In this document: in pieces, positions 33,513 through 46,500 of the stretch
Numbering within the stretch: position 1 is the stretch's first letter
Layout of the letters: each line of letters opens with the position of its first letter
Origin: Eutrigla gurnardus
Lineage: Eukaryota; Chordata; Actinopteri; Perciformes; Triglidae
Direction of reading: 5' to 3'
Assembly: GCA_963514095.1 (NCBI GenBank)
Contig: OY741273.1
Coordinates: 21,683,046 to 21,747,045, forward strand
DNA length: 64,000 nt
Notes under the pieces: model-generated
What the model was told of the DNA's origin: nothing
Database searches by the model: none
The model's input: only the letters and a program-made list of their open reading frames with translations
Made by a program: the position numbers and the translations under genes

Positions 33513-36500
33513 ATAAAGTACCACAGCCTATAACAGGACCCCCCTCCACCCCCCATCCTGCCCCCTCCCCTGGCCTCTCACAGGTAAGGAACCCTGCTAC
33601 TTAAAGTGGCAATCCTTAAGATTTCAGTATTTGAGGATTTGGCAACAACATATTGACTTGTATCGACAAATATCCCAGAATAGCTAAACAAACTCTTGTT
33701 GTTTAAGAAAGAAGTCAGGGAACAATTCGCCTTTTTTCTGTCATTGTGCAAGCAACCGTAATCTTTGATCGTGATTCTGTGAAAGGGAAATTTGTCAATA
33801 AACTATGTGAGAATTTGGAGGCGTGCAGCCTGCAGCTCTTCATCTAAAGACACAGAATTACAGCATTTTCTCTTTAGTGTTGCCACAGACACCCATTTTG
33901 TAATATTGCAAATGCTGTATGACAATACTTTTATCAGTGGGCCATATGTTCATTCACCATACACTTCATCCGGTGATAGTAACTGAACGGACAATTTTGC
34001 AATATTTATGATAAACACTTTAACTTCCTGTATTGATTTTTAAGGCATTTTCCTCTTGCTCATTTTTTCTCTCCAAGAGAAAGGGCTGCTATGACAGCAT
34101 TTGTGTGCACATAATTAAAAGTAGATCACACAAATGTAGCAGTTGCAAGCCGCTCTTTAGTAAAACTCTTGATTATGCAAATGAAGTAGGTATGGGAGGT
34201 ATACCGGCTTCATCAGTGTCACATTCGACCGGGACATGGTTTTTGGACTGTCCTTACCGTGATAAACACACGTTTTTGTTTTAGCTTATACCTGTCTTGG
34301 TTTTAGCACAAAAACACAACCCCGATGAACTACATCACTCAAACACAGATTATACTGTCGATGGTTACGTGTCGTCCATTCTGTTGCAGAACCTTTTGCT
34401 TTTCATTTTGGTTAACAGGTTAGAGCAGCCATATTGCCTGCTTGAACAATGCAGCTATGGCCGCTGAACTGCTGTGGTGACCACACAGATGGCATTACTA
34501 CACATATGGCTATTGCCAGCCCTCAAAAGATAATTTCACTGTCAGTTATTGCAGACAAAAAATAGGCGGCACCAAGACCCCATGATCTTCTTTAATATAA
34601 GAAAGTTTTCCCTCCTGTACATTAGAGCTGTCAATTCTCCTCAACACTATTGACTTTCATTCCATATTTTTTTCAATATTCAAATTATATTTCAATATTC
34701 AATGCTCTAATTCAGCATATTAATATTAACTTCACTACACAGGCTTATACTTTGCCAATGTCATTATTGGCCATGTGGTTGTTTGACTTCTTGTCCACTA
34801 GAGGGCGTTCCAAAAACATTACCAATAAATGTGTTGAATTACCAACAACCACATTGTGTTCTCCTGAGGACGCTTTGTTCCGTTGCCATGGCTACGTCCT
34901 CCTCGTCTCACGTGAGCTCTACTTTCACTTTCTCACCTACATCCTGCTGTCAGTCTCATTCCAGATGAATCAGCCGATGGAGACGCAGGTCGATCTAGCT
35001 AGCAATAAGCAGCATGAATGCCTCTTTGTCATGACGTCATCGCTTCTAGAGGTCCATCGATATCTTTGTTCCATTTCACCGAGTGCTGCCACGCGGTTAT
35101 CTCCGTGTGTTATCTCCGCGTGCGCCGCTGTCTGGTGTTTCTGATAGTGAGATTGTGATTCAGAAAACGTTTTGTTCATCGGACTTCACGTGTCAAGAGC
35201 ATCCGTTTATGCGGGTAGGCCAAGGCAAGGAGGGCGAGATTTGCTAACGTTAGAAAACACGTTTCTAAACAAAAAATCGAAAACTAATTTCAGCATTCGA
35301 ATAGTACAGATTTTTTCACTATTCGAATTATATTTGATTCCCGAAGTTCATTCCAACAGCTGTACACACACTTATGTGCCACTTACTGGCTGTCCATTAT
35401 CTTAAACCTGAAAAGAAGCTGGTATTGTGAAAAGTACCTTTGCACTTATTGACCAATTGTCTACTGTTTATCCTAGGGCTGGGCGAGCATTTTTACTTTC
35501 TACTCCATAGTAGCCGACTCTCACTTTCCAGAACGCATGCAAAAGTCAGCCACATACAATCGCATTCAACGAACCCCGACAGACGTACCATAAAAACGTC
35601 CACGAACTCAACGTCCTTCTACCAATTTACGAGAGTACTTCCAAAAGTTTGTGATCTCCGTTTACTGCTCCCTGGCGCTACCCTATGTCTTCTCTCTTCC
35701 CTCTCAAGTTTTCCCGCCCCTCCTCCTTAAGCCCCGCCCCTCCTGGGCTCTTCCTTACCTGCGGCCAATCGCAACAGGTGACACTGACAGATACATGCAG
35801 TGAATCAAATTACACAAGAATAAAGGCACAGTCTCTATTTTTCCACAGTTTACCTTACTGTTACAAATATTTACAATAATTTACTAATTTATGATTCATT
35901 TGTCTTAATCTCTGAATTAACCATTTTTACTCTTTATTGAACCAAATTACTTTTAGTTTAGCTAACTTATGGATTTATTACTGCACTTATTTAGGAACTA
36001 ATGTATTTGAATCCCTGCTTTCTACACCTGGGCTACATAATGTTATTTCAGTTTTTTCAGGATGGCCTCTTTTTTGTCTTTTTTAATACTTGAACAACTG
36101 ATTTGTTCACATAGGCCTAGACTACTTGGTAATCTCTTTTATTTTGATTGTGTTAATAAAGAAAATATGTATTTTAGGTCTTTTTAGTTTGTTTAGAGGA
36201 AAGGAGAATAAAATCGAGGTTTAAATAAAAAATTGTCCATTAGTTTGAAAAAATCAAGGTTTTATTTTTAGGCCAAATCGCCCAGCGATCATCCCTGCCT
36301 CCTCACTCCTTATTCCTCTTGCGTCCCACTTTTCTGCTGTTGATATCACTTCCTGTCTCTTGCAGCCCACATTCCCCCCTGGGCAGCCCCCTTCTGTTGT
36401 GTTTGCCACCCCACCGCCTCCACAAATGAACCCTACGCCACAGCCCCGACAGGTAGGCCTGCCCACTGCTCACCCTACCCACAGACCTACACTGGTGGAC

Positions 36501-39500
36501 TTTGCTCCATTCTTGGGGGGGGGGGATAATTAAGATGAACTGTCCGTTTAACTGCACCTTTCTGGTGCAGGTTATTTTCTGTGATGCATTATGATTGGAA
36601 AGATGGTCACAGATAAGTGACAGACAAACTAATCAGGATAAAACTTTGATAATGTGCATCTTTTCACCTGTTTCACATGTCCCTGTGTGCAAGGTCGGCA
36701 TAATTATGCCTCATTGTTGCTGTCTTAGATCTTCCCAATGGAAAACCAAGTGTACAGTCTCTTGAACCCTGCATGTCTGTTTGCCTACTTCTCACCAGTT
36801 CTGCAGCATGTCAGGGCCGTGTTAGTGTCAGGGTCAGCCTGTCCTTTGTGCTTAGTGCTCATACTCACCCTGTTTACATGATTTAAACTCGTATTACTCC
36901 TTAATGCTTCTGACTGGCTGGAGGAAGAGCAAGCAGCTTCAACTGCATTTGTTATGTTTTACAGCTTAACCAAAAAGTATTCAGAACCTTGGTTCTGAAT
37001 TTAACTTTTAGATGTTTTGAACAGAGTCTTATTTATAGATATTTATACTTGTAAACTGTAATCATTGTGTTATGTGTTTTAAACTGTTTTAACAATTCTT
37101 AAAATATCATAGCTAAATTGGAAATAAATTGGTAAGCACATGCTGGTGGGTAAAACGAATCAAAACCAAACCAGTAAAAGTAGTGTCTAATAATGTCTAG
37201 TAATGCAATGTGCTTTGTAAATGTGCAGAACTGGAAGAAGCCTGTGAAGCATGGATCTTATGCTATTGTCTTTAACCTCTGTCCTGTCTGCCTCTCCTCT
37301 AGTTTGCCCCAGGGCCCCGACCTATACACCAACAGGTACTAACAGCACACTAATATGAGGGAGGGGGTTTCTATCCTTTTACACAGAGATGATTGAGATG
37401 CTCCAAGGTGTGCTTTCAATACACATTGAGAGACTAATGTAAGGCAATCTTAAGGGTGACTTGTTGCTTTTTACAAAATATTTATACAATACGAAATGAT
37501 GGGAAATTTAACAGAATACTTTCACAAACGCGTACATGTATCATTTTTGGTGTCACCCAATCAAGAGTGAAATTCTTTATTTCTTGAAAAAAAGAATATA
37601 AAATTTGCCGGATGGGAGAAAATACTACTTACTGGTAAAATATCTAACAATATGCCTTTACTATTTCAGAAGCGGTATTTACATTTAATATCTGATTTAA
37701 TATCTCCTGTACATGTGGGGAAGTATTTATGTATTAGTCTTTCTTCATTGAAAGTAAACATCTAGGTGATCAATGTTCCAGTTAGACTTTTAGTCTGCAT
37801 TTTAGTCCAGAGTAACTATCCCTAGTTTATTTGCATTCACTGCTCTGCCTTTTCTCTGCATGCTGCTTGTTAAATCACGGCTCGACTCAGAACTGACCGT
37901 TTCTGTGTGCTTTGCTCTAACTGATTGTGGTGTTCTCTTTCTCTCAATCCTTCTCTTCCCACCCTCGTATTGCTTCCATTTGATATGTCTCTGTGTGACC
38001 TGTGTTTCTGCTGCTGAAGGGAGGCTTCAGGTCGCTACAGGTAACTTGATTTCCCCTTTCTTCCAGTTTACCTCCCCCATCTTGAGGAATGCATATGTGT
38101 GTGTCTAATATTTGGCAGTGTTTTGTTGTGCTTTGTTGGCTTGGTGTCATTTTGTTGGCTATGGCAGTTAGCTCCCAGGCCATCAGTAGAATGTCAATGA
38201 GGAGGCTCTGAATGAAGCAGCACTGGCTGCTTTATCTCTTCAGGCAGGCAATATGTTTCCAGTTGGACTCTCGGCATAGATTCATGGGCAAACTGTGCCT
38301 AGCTATTAGGCTGGACAAGCTAGCAGAGATCAAATTATACGAGGGGATGGGGGATGGTTTTTATGTTGGAGGTTTCAGAAAGGTAACTAATAATTCCTTT
38401 ATTTCTCTCTCTCTCTCCCCCCTCCCCTCTTATTTCTTTGGTTGTCACTACCTTCCTACTCACCCTTCATCTCCCACTGTGGTTTGTTCCCCTTCCTCCT
38501 CTCTAGCCCTACTACACCAACAGGGCCAGCCTGCCCCCCAGTAGTGGGCCTCGGGGTGTCCCTCCCAACAGTGGCCCTCGGCCTGTGACACCTACCCATG
38601 TCTACCAGGCGGCCCCCGGCTCCCAAATGATGATGATCCCTGGGCAACAATTGCCTTTCCCCAGCTCACCACAGGGACCTGCATACTTCATACCGGGACA
38701 GGTAGGGGACACTGGGGTGTGGTCTAGTTGTGATGCTTATCTTTTTTATCTATTTTTATTTTTTACCAGCGCCTGATGGCATATGGGCAGCTGAGCTAAC
38801 ATGACGCGATGTTTCGTCTTATCGTTTTTGTTGGATCTTCTTTGTTTGGATACATTCTGTAAACATTGTATCTAACATGCATTGATAAGTACCTTGAAAA
38901 TGCCCAAAGCTGTGTATTGTGAAGAGAAGTAAAAGTATTATCTTGTTGCACTCAGGATTTATAATGCTGTTAGGACTGTATCTAATGATATTATCTTCTA
39001 TGCTTCTCTTTCTTTGTTTCCTTAGTACCGGTCAGCGACCTATGTGACCACACCCCAGCAATACCCAGTCCCAGCAGGAACCCCAGGCTTCTACCCAGGC
39101 ACCAGCCCCGCTGAATATGGTACTTATGGTAAGAGGCTCTACCTGGGGCCTCACCTGAGCCACTCACCCACAAACTAATGCTCTCTTCACACCAATGCAA
39201 AGCGATGCCGAAATAACTTCATAATGATGGGTGTCTGCATTCTAGGCCGGCAGCTATGGAATCTTTTTGTAATCGAGTAATCTATCGATTATTCCATCGA
39301 GTAATCGGATAAAAATGAACATTGTATAGTTCCCATATACAATTCATTTCTAAACACATTCGGTCAATGACTGTAAACAGGAATAAAGATATGAAACAAA
39401 GAAAGGGGGGGGAAAAAGCTAAGGATAAATTAGGATTTTTTTCTTTATTTAAATCTCATCACAAACATAAAATCAAAATAACCTAAATAGTTTAAAAATA

Positions 39501-40491
39501 AACTTAAAATGCTCGTCTTTGGTGATATTATAAACGGTGTCCTCACTGCTCCGGTTTGTGGCTGTCTGACGCTGCGGGGAGGAGCGGGGGGGGCTCGGCC
39601 CACCATGCACCTGTCCCGGTACCGGTTGTGTTTCTGGTGCTTTTTTAACGATTCTGAACGACAACGCTCGGACAGTAAAGGCAGAGTTCCCAGCCTGGCT
39701 CTGGTCATACTCTTTGCAGTAAATGTATAATATCGGCCCGTCCGTGGTGAACCAGAGACTGAATCAAACGACCGGTTCTTAAAACTACGCCTGACCGGAC
39801 CGCCTGGTTCACGACACCGGCTCGGACGGAGACGGTGAGACAGGACCTGTATCTTACAGCGCGAGGGGAGACAGGTGTTAAGGGCACAGCAACTTTCTGT
39901 ACGAAAAAATCAATCGACAGTTATCTTCATTTTTTCCTGACCAGTCCAGTCTCTTCTCTGTTCTGGCGCCTCAGTGGTGGAACGAACTCCCGACCAATTA
40001 CCGGACAGCAGAGTCATTTGCCATCTTCCGAAAAAGGCTCAAGACTCACCTGTTCAGACTTCACCTCGACTCTGCATCTCCCCAGAGAACAGAACTTCGA
40101 AAGCAATGATATGTTGTGGTTTCTTTCTTTTGACAAATGTACTTATTGTAAGTTGCTTTGGACAAAAGCTTCTGCTAAATGTAAATGTAAATTTTTTACA
40201 CTCAAGTCAAGGAATAGAGACTGGGGTCAGAGCCAATCAGAGACGAAGCCCCGCCCCTAGTCGGCCTCCGATTGGCTCAGACCGTGGTGATTCATCTCTG
40301 TATGCTGTGGGGGGAAAAAACATTACACTTTTTGCCTCGAGCATTTTTTTTAATCGAGTTACTCAAATAACTTGAGTAATTGTTTCAGCCCAACTGCATA
40401 CTTTGTCTGCATCACAATCCATCTTACAATCGAATCGAAGCACAAAAAAGACTACCAAGAGCATCAGTATTGGTAACTGATGACTTGCACG

Positions 40492-40582
<91 letters not shown>

Positions 40583-43500
40583 AATAATATAAATGGCATC
40601 TGCAGTGTGGCATCTGCAGTGTATCAATATTTAATATTCTGTATGCAACAGTATTAGATTATTGTTTCTATAATGCACTCAAAGAATGTAGCTATCATAG
40701 TTCATACACGTGATCTCTATTCTTAAACTTTCTGATTATTCATGCAAAACATACTCTATTATATTACTTGACATCTACTCCTAAATACAGTAGCACTGCT
40801 GATGTTTTCTGTTCATCCCATGTGTTGTGGCATCCTCTAGAGGTTGCTGCCTGTCAGTACATCACAAGAAGTGATGATGGCTTGAAAACAAACTTGCTGA
40901 CCCCCCACCAGCAGGCATCTGAAATATGTGTTGTCTTTGTTTAAATTGCTCATCAGCAATAGAATGTGCTGGCATGAATACCAGACTGTAAACACAAGCC
41001 TTCCTGATGGGCTTTCCACGTCATGCCCTTTTTGCGCATTATTGTATGTGCACTGTACGATGTGCATGGTACCTGAACAACAACTCTGCACATGGTATGC
41101 ATGTTTCCAAAAAATACAACTCGAAGTAAAAGCGTGTGGTGACTGGTTATATAATCTATATTCAAACCTGTCTGGTGCTTTCATATAGCTGTTTATTGTC
41201 CATGGGCAGTTGGTCTGTGTGAATTGCAGCAGGAAAATAAGTGCATCTGGCTTATATTCAAGTTTCAGTGAAAAAAATATCATGCAGAAAACATTATCTC
41301 TGTGTAAAATGTAGCTTACCTTAAATCTGTTTATGAACCTTTTCAAATAAGCTATTGCCTTGAAGGGGATTATTTTAGCTATTTCAGCTTGTCACTCTGG
41401 TTTTCTGAATATTACATTGATATTTTGTAATGTTTATGTTCCTTATGTGGATTCAGTATCTTGCCCAAGGACACTTCCGCATGTGGTCTGGAGGAGCTGG
41501 AGATTAAACAGAGGAGTTTTCGATTAGAGGGAGACGGCTCTACCTCCGAGTTGTCTGGGGAGCTGTTTAGTGCTCGCTGGAGTTTAAACTGCATCATTAT
41601 CATCTGCTCAAACAATTTAGATAGAAATAAGTGATCTGGACTTTGGATACATTTTAGTCAGTTTATAATATAAATTGTAAAAATGTGCAATGCACCCTTT
41701 TGATTCTGTACTTTTGACGGAAATTAGGGAGACTTCACACAAAACACAAAATACAAATTCCAGAAAAATGAATCACTTCTCAAATACGTTTTCTCCTTTA
41801 TGGCAGTACACCGACAGCACATCTCATATGTTTTTTGGTGTAATATATCTATGCAGCCCACCCTTTTGACTTTTCCTCCGCCCTTTACTTCTCCCAGTTT
41901 CCCCTCCCAGGTGATAAAATAAAAAAAATACATCCACTGTATTTTTTTTCCAAAATAGCCATGTGTCACTGCTGTTGTTGTTTCTTAAAATTGCGTGTTC
42001 ATTCCATGTATTTGTCAGTTGTGTCTAAATGGGGAGAGTGTGACAAAAATGGACACAGACGCACACAAGCAGACGGAGCGATATGATTTAACTCGATTGA
42101 GTACAGTGGAGGAGGAAAATAGCTTTTTCGCCGGCGTGGATAAATGCACTTCTGGTTTGAACAGCCATGCTACTGCTTGGAAATTGACAGGGCAGCACAT
42201 CCTGAGAGTTCAGCTCTTCCCGCCGTTAAAATCCTGGTTTTCAATCTACATGACTGGCCAGTGACAGAATACACACTTAAGATCTTTCACAAGCCTTTCC
42301 ACACGTCTATTTATTGCATTACTCAAGGTGCAACAAATACTTTGGTTTATGTTGCAAATGAAACGGATACAGTGAAGTTTGTTACAGGTGACCCCTCCTC
42401 CCCCAGGTTCCCCTCAACCCGTTTGTCATGCTCTCACTGACGGACTCGTTGACACCTCCAAATATTTAGTATTCTAGATATCTGGAATGCATCTGCAAAG
42501 GTCCAGCGAGACCCTCAGCTCAAGTCTTAAGACAATTCACACATGACGCACAAGCGCTGATGTACCATCCAACCAATGCGGATTTGCCTCGGATTTAGGG
42601 ATTTTATCCAGGAGCTACAAAAACTGTCTGGGAGCTCCGGGCTAAAGTCGCGTAGTGTGAGCTACTCTCACTATCTTAGCAGGCTACTGGTCATGTTGAT
42701 GTTTTTGTCACATTAGCCAATTTTACAAATCACATGGCATGTCACAACATGAGGTTGGCACATGACTCTAAATAACTGGTCATGTGACAGCAAGAGACTC
42801 TGGTCTCTTCTGGGCTTGATGACTACATTGTCTCTGAAGATACAGATGTGTTTTTTCAGGTGTTGTCAGGAGATGAGAATGTGCTACAGATATTGTTTAT
42901 CTGGAAATGATTAGGCTTTTTGACTTTTAGGATCTATAATGCCAACCATACCATTCTGGTAACTGCATGGTAACAATCCCAGAATATCATTCCACCACCC
43001 CTCCTCTGGCCCTGTAAGTGGTGCAGTCTGTCTTACCATTGAGTCCTTTTCTAGTAGTCAAGAAACACACACACACGCTCTACTGGCGGAGTATACCGAC
43101 TATTTTTAAGACACACGCACACACGTTGAGTGAAATTTTTAAAACGTTTTTTAACTCGTCCCACATACATGTACCTTCTCATAGTCAACCCCATTTGTAG
43201 TAGTTTGATACCAGCATGGATCAGACCAGTATACAAGGTGGAGAGATAGGGGAATCTTGAATAGTTTAGCTCACCAGCCAGTAAACTCTAAAGGGGGGGG
43301 GAGTGAAAAGCAGGGAGGAATCAGGAAGGTCAGGGGGAGGAGCAAAACTGAGACGAGCTGGAAGAGGGAGGGCTGAGTATTAAAAGAAGTCATTCTGAGA
43401 GGGCACCTGTAGAGAGGACAGGAAGGAGTTAGAGAGGGGGTTTGAAGAGAACCCCCCTCTCCTTTTTCTGTCCATACGCAGTTTTGCATTCAGCGGGTAT

Positions 43501-46500
43501 TCAGCATGGGGAATCGTGGGTCTCGAGAGGAACAGGACTCTGAGGGTAGGTACTGTCCAGACAGTGCGACTCTTTTTAGCCCCCCCTCCTCTCCCATTGC
43601 TCTCTCAATCTCCTGTACTTTGTGAGTCACATTTCAAGCCTCTTATTTAGAGTATTGGGGCGCTGTCCAAAAAAAGTCTTGTTCTGCCGTCTGGCTTTCT
43701 GGTTTTGAGCATGCTCCTGTTCTCTCTCTCTCTCTCTCGTTTTCTCTCGCTCTCTGTCTTCCCTCCCATTCCCTCTTGCCCGCTCTCTTCCCCCAACCGG
43801 TGTGGGGTTTTGACTATATTTAGGCTGTGCTGCTCCTGGTCAACAATGCAGACTCAGTAACGTGAGTTGGACTGAAATGCAAGCAGCAGAGCAGGAGCCT
43901 GCTACCAGTGGGCTGCAGTCTGAGGATTTTAGTTTTTTTTACCCCAGTCCTTTGAAAGTGGGCTACAACTGCTTCTGACCCTGGAGCTGGTGGCCAGTTA
44001 CAAGGCCAGGTAATGTCACTGAGTGGGCTGAGTCATATCTGGTTGACTTTATTGACCGAGGACTCAAATAGAGGCTCTTTCCACATTTTATTTTCTTGGT
44101 CACGTAGGTGGCAGCTTCGTGACATTTGACGTTTGTGAGGAAAATCAATTGTCTTAAGAAATTAGGGCCACTAATGCAGGCCTGGACAGAGGGCTAAGCT
44201 GCCATGTCATGGTCTTTGGGCCTACCAGGTGGCACGTCTGCTTCTGGTATCTGTTGCCTTCAGATACAGCATGTAGGGTTGAGAGCATGTTTGAGATGAC
44301 ACAACAGCACACAAAGATATTGATCTGAGGTAATGATTTCCATTCAAGCGGTGCCGGTATGATCATGAGTGAGGACAAGATGTTAGTTGCTGCTTTCAGG
44401 CATCTTTTAGATGTTTTACTCCACTACGACAATGTTTGGAGACGGCAATAACAACAAGCTCGGTCAAATTTAGTGATTGGAGTTTGTGGAGTTTTTCTTT
44501 TTTTGAAAATCTTTATTTACAGTAACCTGATACTCCATTTTGGCCACGTTACAGAGACTGCATAGAAACAAGGGCTGCAACATGGCACAAGTGTAGAACT
44601 GAAACGATTGGTGGATAAATCTTACGTAATCAGCAACTATTCTGATTATTAATGAGTTGTTTCATTGATTTTTTTGGGGGGCAAAAATGTCAAACATGAG
44701 GGTTGTTTTCCTTCATAAATGTGTATAATAGTAAATTGAATATCTTTTAGCTAAGGTTTCTTGCTTGGATAAAACAAGCACTTTGAATAGATCACATTGG
44801 TCTCGAAATCTAAAAATTCAACTTGTATCATAAAACTTTGCAATAATGGAAGGCATTTATTTTTTTTGCTAGAACAGGCTGCCTGTATCGCCAGACATTA
44901 ACGAACATTTTTCACATTGTTAAAAGGATATACATGAAGATCAAACTGGCATGTTGTTAATTAAATTACACAAATAAGAGATTAGAGTCAATTTTTGTCC
45001 CTTTTTATGTTTTTGTTCATTCATGAATCATGGCTTCATTCCTTAAGATTACCCCATTAATTTTGGTCAAACATTTGTGAGAATAACACGTAAATACTGC
45101 TGTGATAGAGATTAAACAACCTCTAGTACAAGTGCTCCTGCAAAAGTGTCTCTACAGTGTTCATTTGTGTTACTCAGGTGTAATTAAGGTGCGTTCACAC
45201 AGATTGTAAGTTGTTACTCGACTGGAGTATTTGACAGAAAACTTAAGTACTCAAGAAAAATGCAATTACCTCACTGTAATGACATGATGGCCTTCACATT
45301 TTAGATGCAGCTTTTCTCACTGCCTCAAAGTAGGCTTTCAGAACATTAGCGAGACCTATGTTTTTGCTGATGCGATTGTGTCGAGTTATGGCTATAAGAT
45401 AAAGACAGTATGTGTTTGTTTACATTCTTTTCTGTCTGATCCACAGCAGGGGCCTACTACCCCGCCCAGCCTCAGTTCACCCCCTCGGTGCAGGCAGCAC
45501 CCGTCATTATGAACCCAGCCCCTCAACAGCAGCAACCACCGCCTCCGCCTCCCCAACACATCCCCACCAAACGGGAACGAAAACAGGTACAGTCATTGTT
45601 CTGTGAAATAAAACATCTTGCACTTTTAAATGAAAGAATCTGTTCCAGGAGTTACACATTCCCTACTCATGACAGGTAGTCTCACCACAACGCCAAGTAC
45701 TAATATTTTATCAGCAGCACTAGAACGCCTATAAAAAGACTGTTTTTTATTGTTAAACATGGTGGAAATGTTAATAGGAAAGGAACACGGTCTTAAAAGA
45801 ACTGTTCACCTAAAATGGAATTTTTTGTTATCAGCCCTGTTTGGACAAGATCTGTTTATCAGTGAAGGTCAGGTAAGCTTTAACTGGCACTATTAGCTTA
45901 TGGAAACTCCATCTGAATACATCATATCTGGGGCTGGACATTTTTTTTAGTAGTAAGTAGAAATCACTAACAGCTACTGTGTGATGAACTTGAGGTTCCT
46001 CTGATCATTATAGACCTTAATCTGTGTATATATATATGATTTATTCCAGACACATGAAGATCCATAGTACAATAAAAATAGACTCAATATAAAAACAACA
46101 ATATAACACAACACATAAAATAAGAGATCAGCATACAACACTTGCGGTATACAAACATGCCCTCCAATGTCTCCAGAGTGTGGATGAGAACCTGACAGAG
46201 CTGAGCCCAGGCTTGACCAATGCCTGAATAATACAGTTTTCAGATGCCGTCAACCTACACATAAAACGATACATCAAATTCCTAATTAAAGCATTACAGG
46301 TAGGCACACCAACATTTACAAACATTTGACTAGCACTAGACCATCTCGGTATTCTGAGAAGCATCCGCATTCCGTCATTATAAGCCACAGTTAGTTTTTT
46401 CATATTGCTTTTTCTGTAAGCACGCCACAAATGGGCAGTATATAGCGGGGTACAGAATGCTCTAAATAGCGCGACCTTTACAGCAGTTGAACACATGTTA

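Larger units (their letters stand above)
33584..36365 (+). other. eif4g1: eif4g1 intron after the start-codon exon, MITE-rich
   Basis: A 2.8-kb intron. Its last 1.7 kb is mostly two neighbouring MITE-like elements (34624-35375 and 35475-36287). No exon was recognised inside. Confidence 0.5.
39129..45446 (+). other. eif4g1: eif4g1 6.3-kb intron with repeats and a candidate internal promoter
   Basis: Holds a nested MITE/LINE cluster (39245-40395), a long TA repeat (40494-40582), a SINE-like fragment (41448-41570) and the candidate alternative first exon near 43545. The segments 40640-41440 and 41640-42950 hold nothing I recognise. Confidence 0.5.

Noticed and set aside
43549..43553. Second possible donor after MGNRGSREEQDSEG (TAG before GTACTG)
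   Set aside because: It would leave phase 2, which does not match the phase of the next coding exon at 45447.
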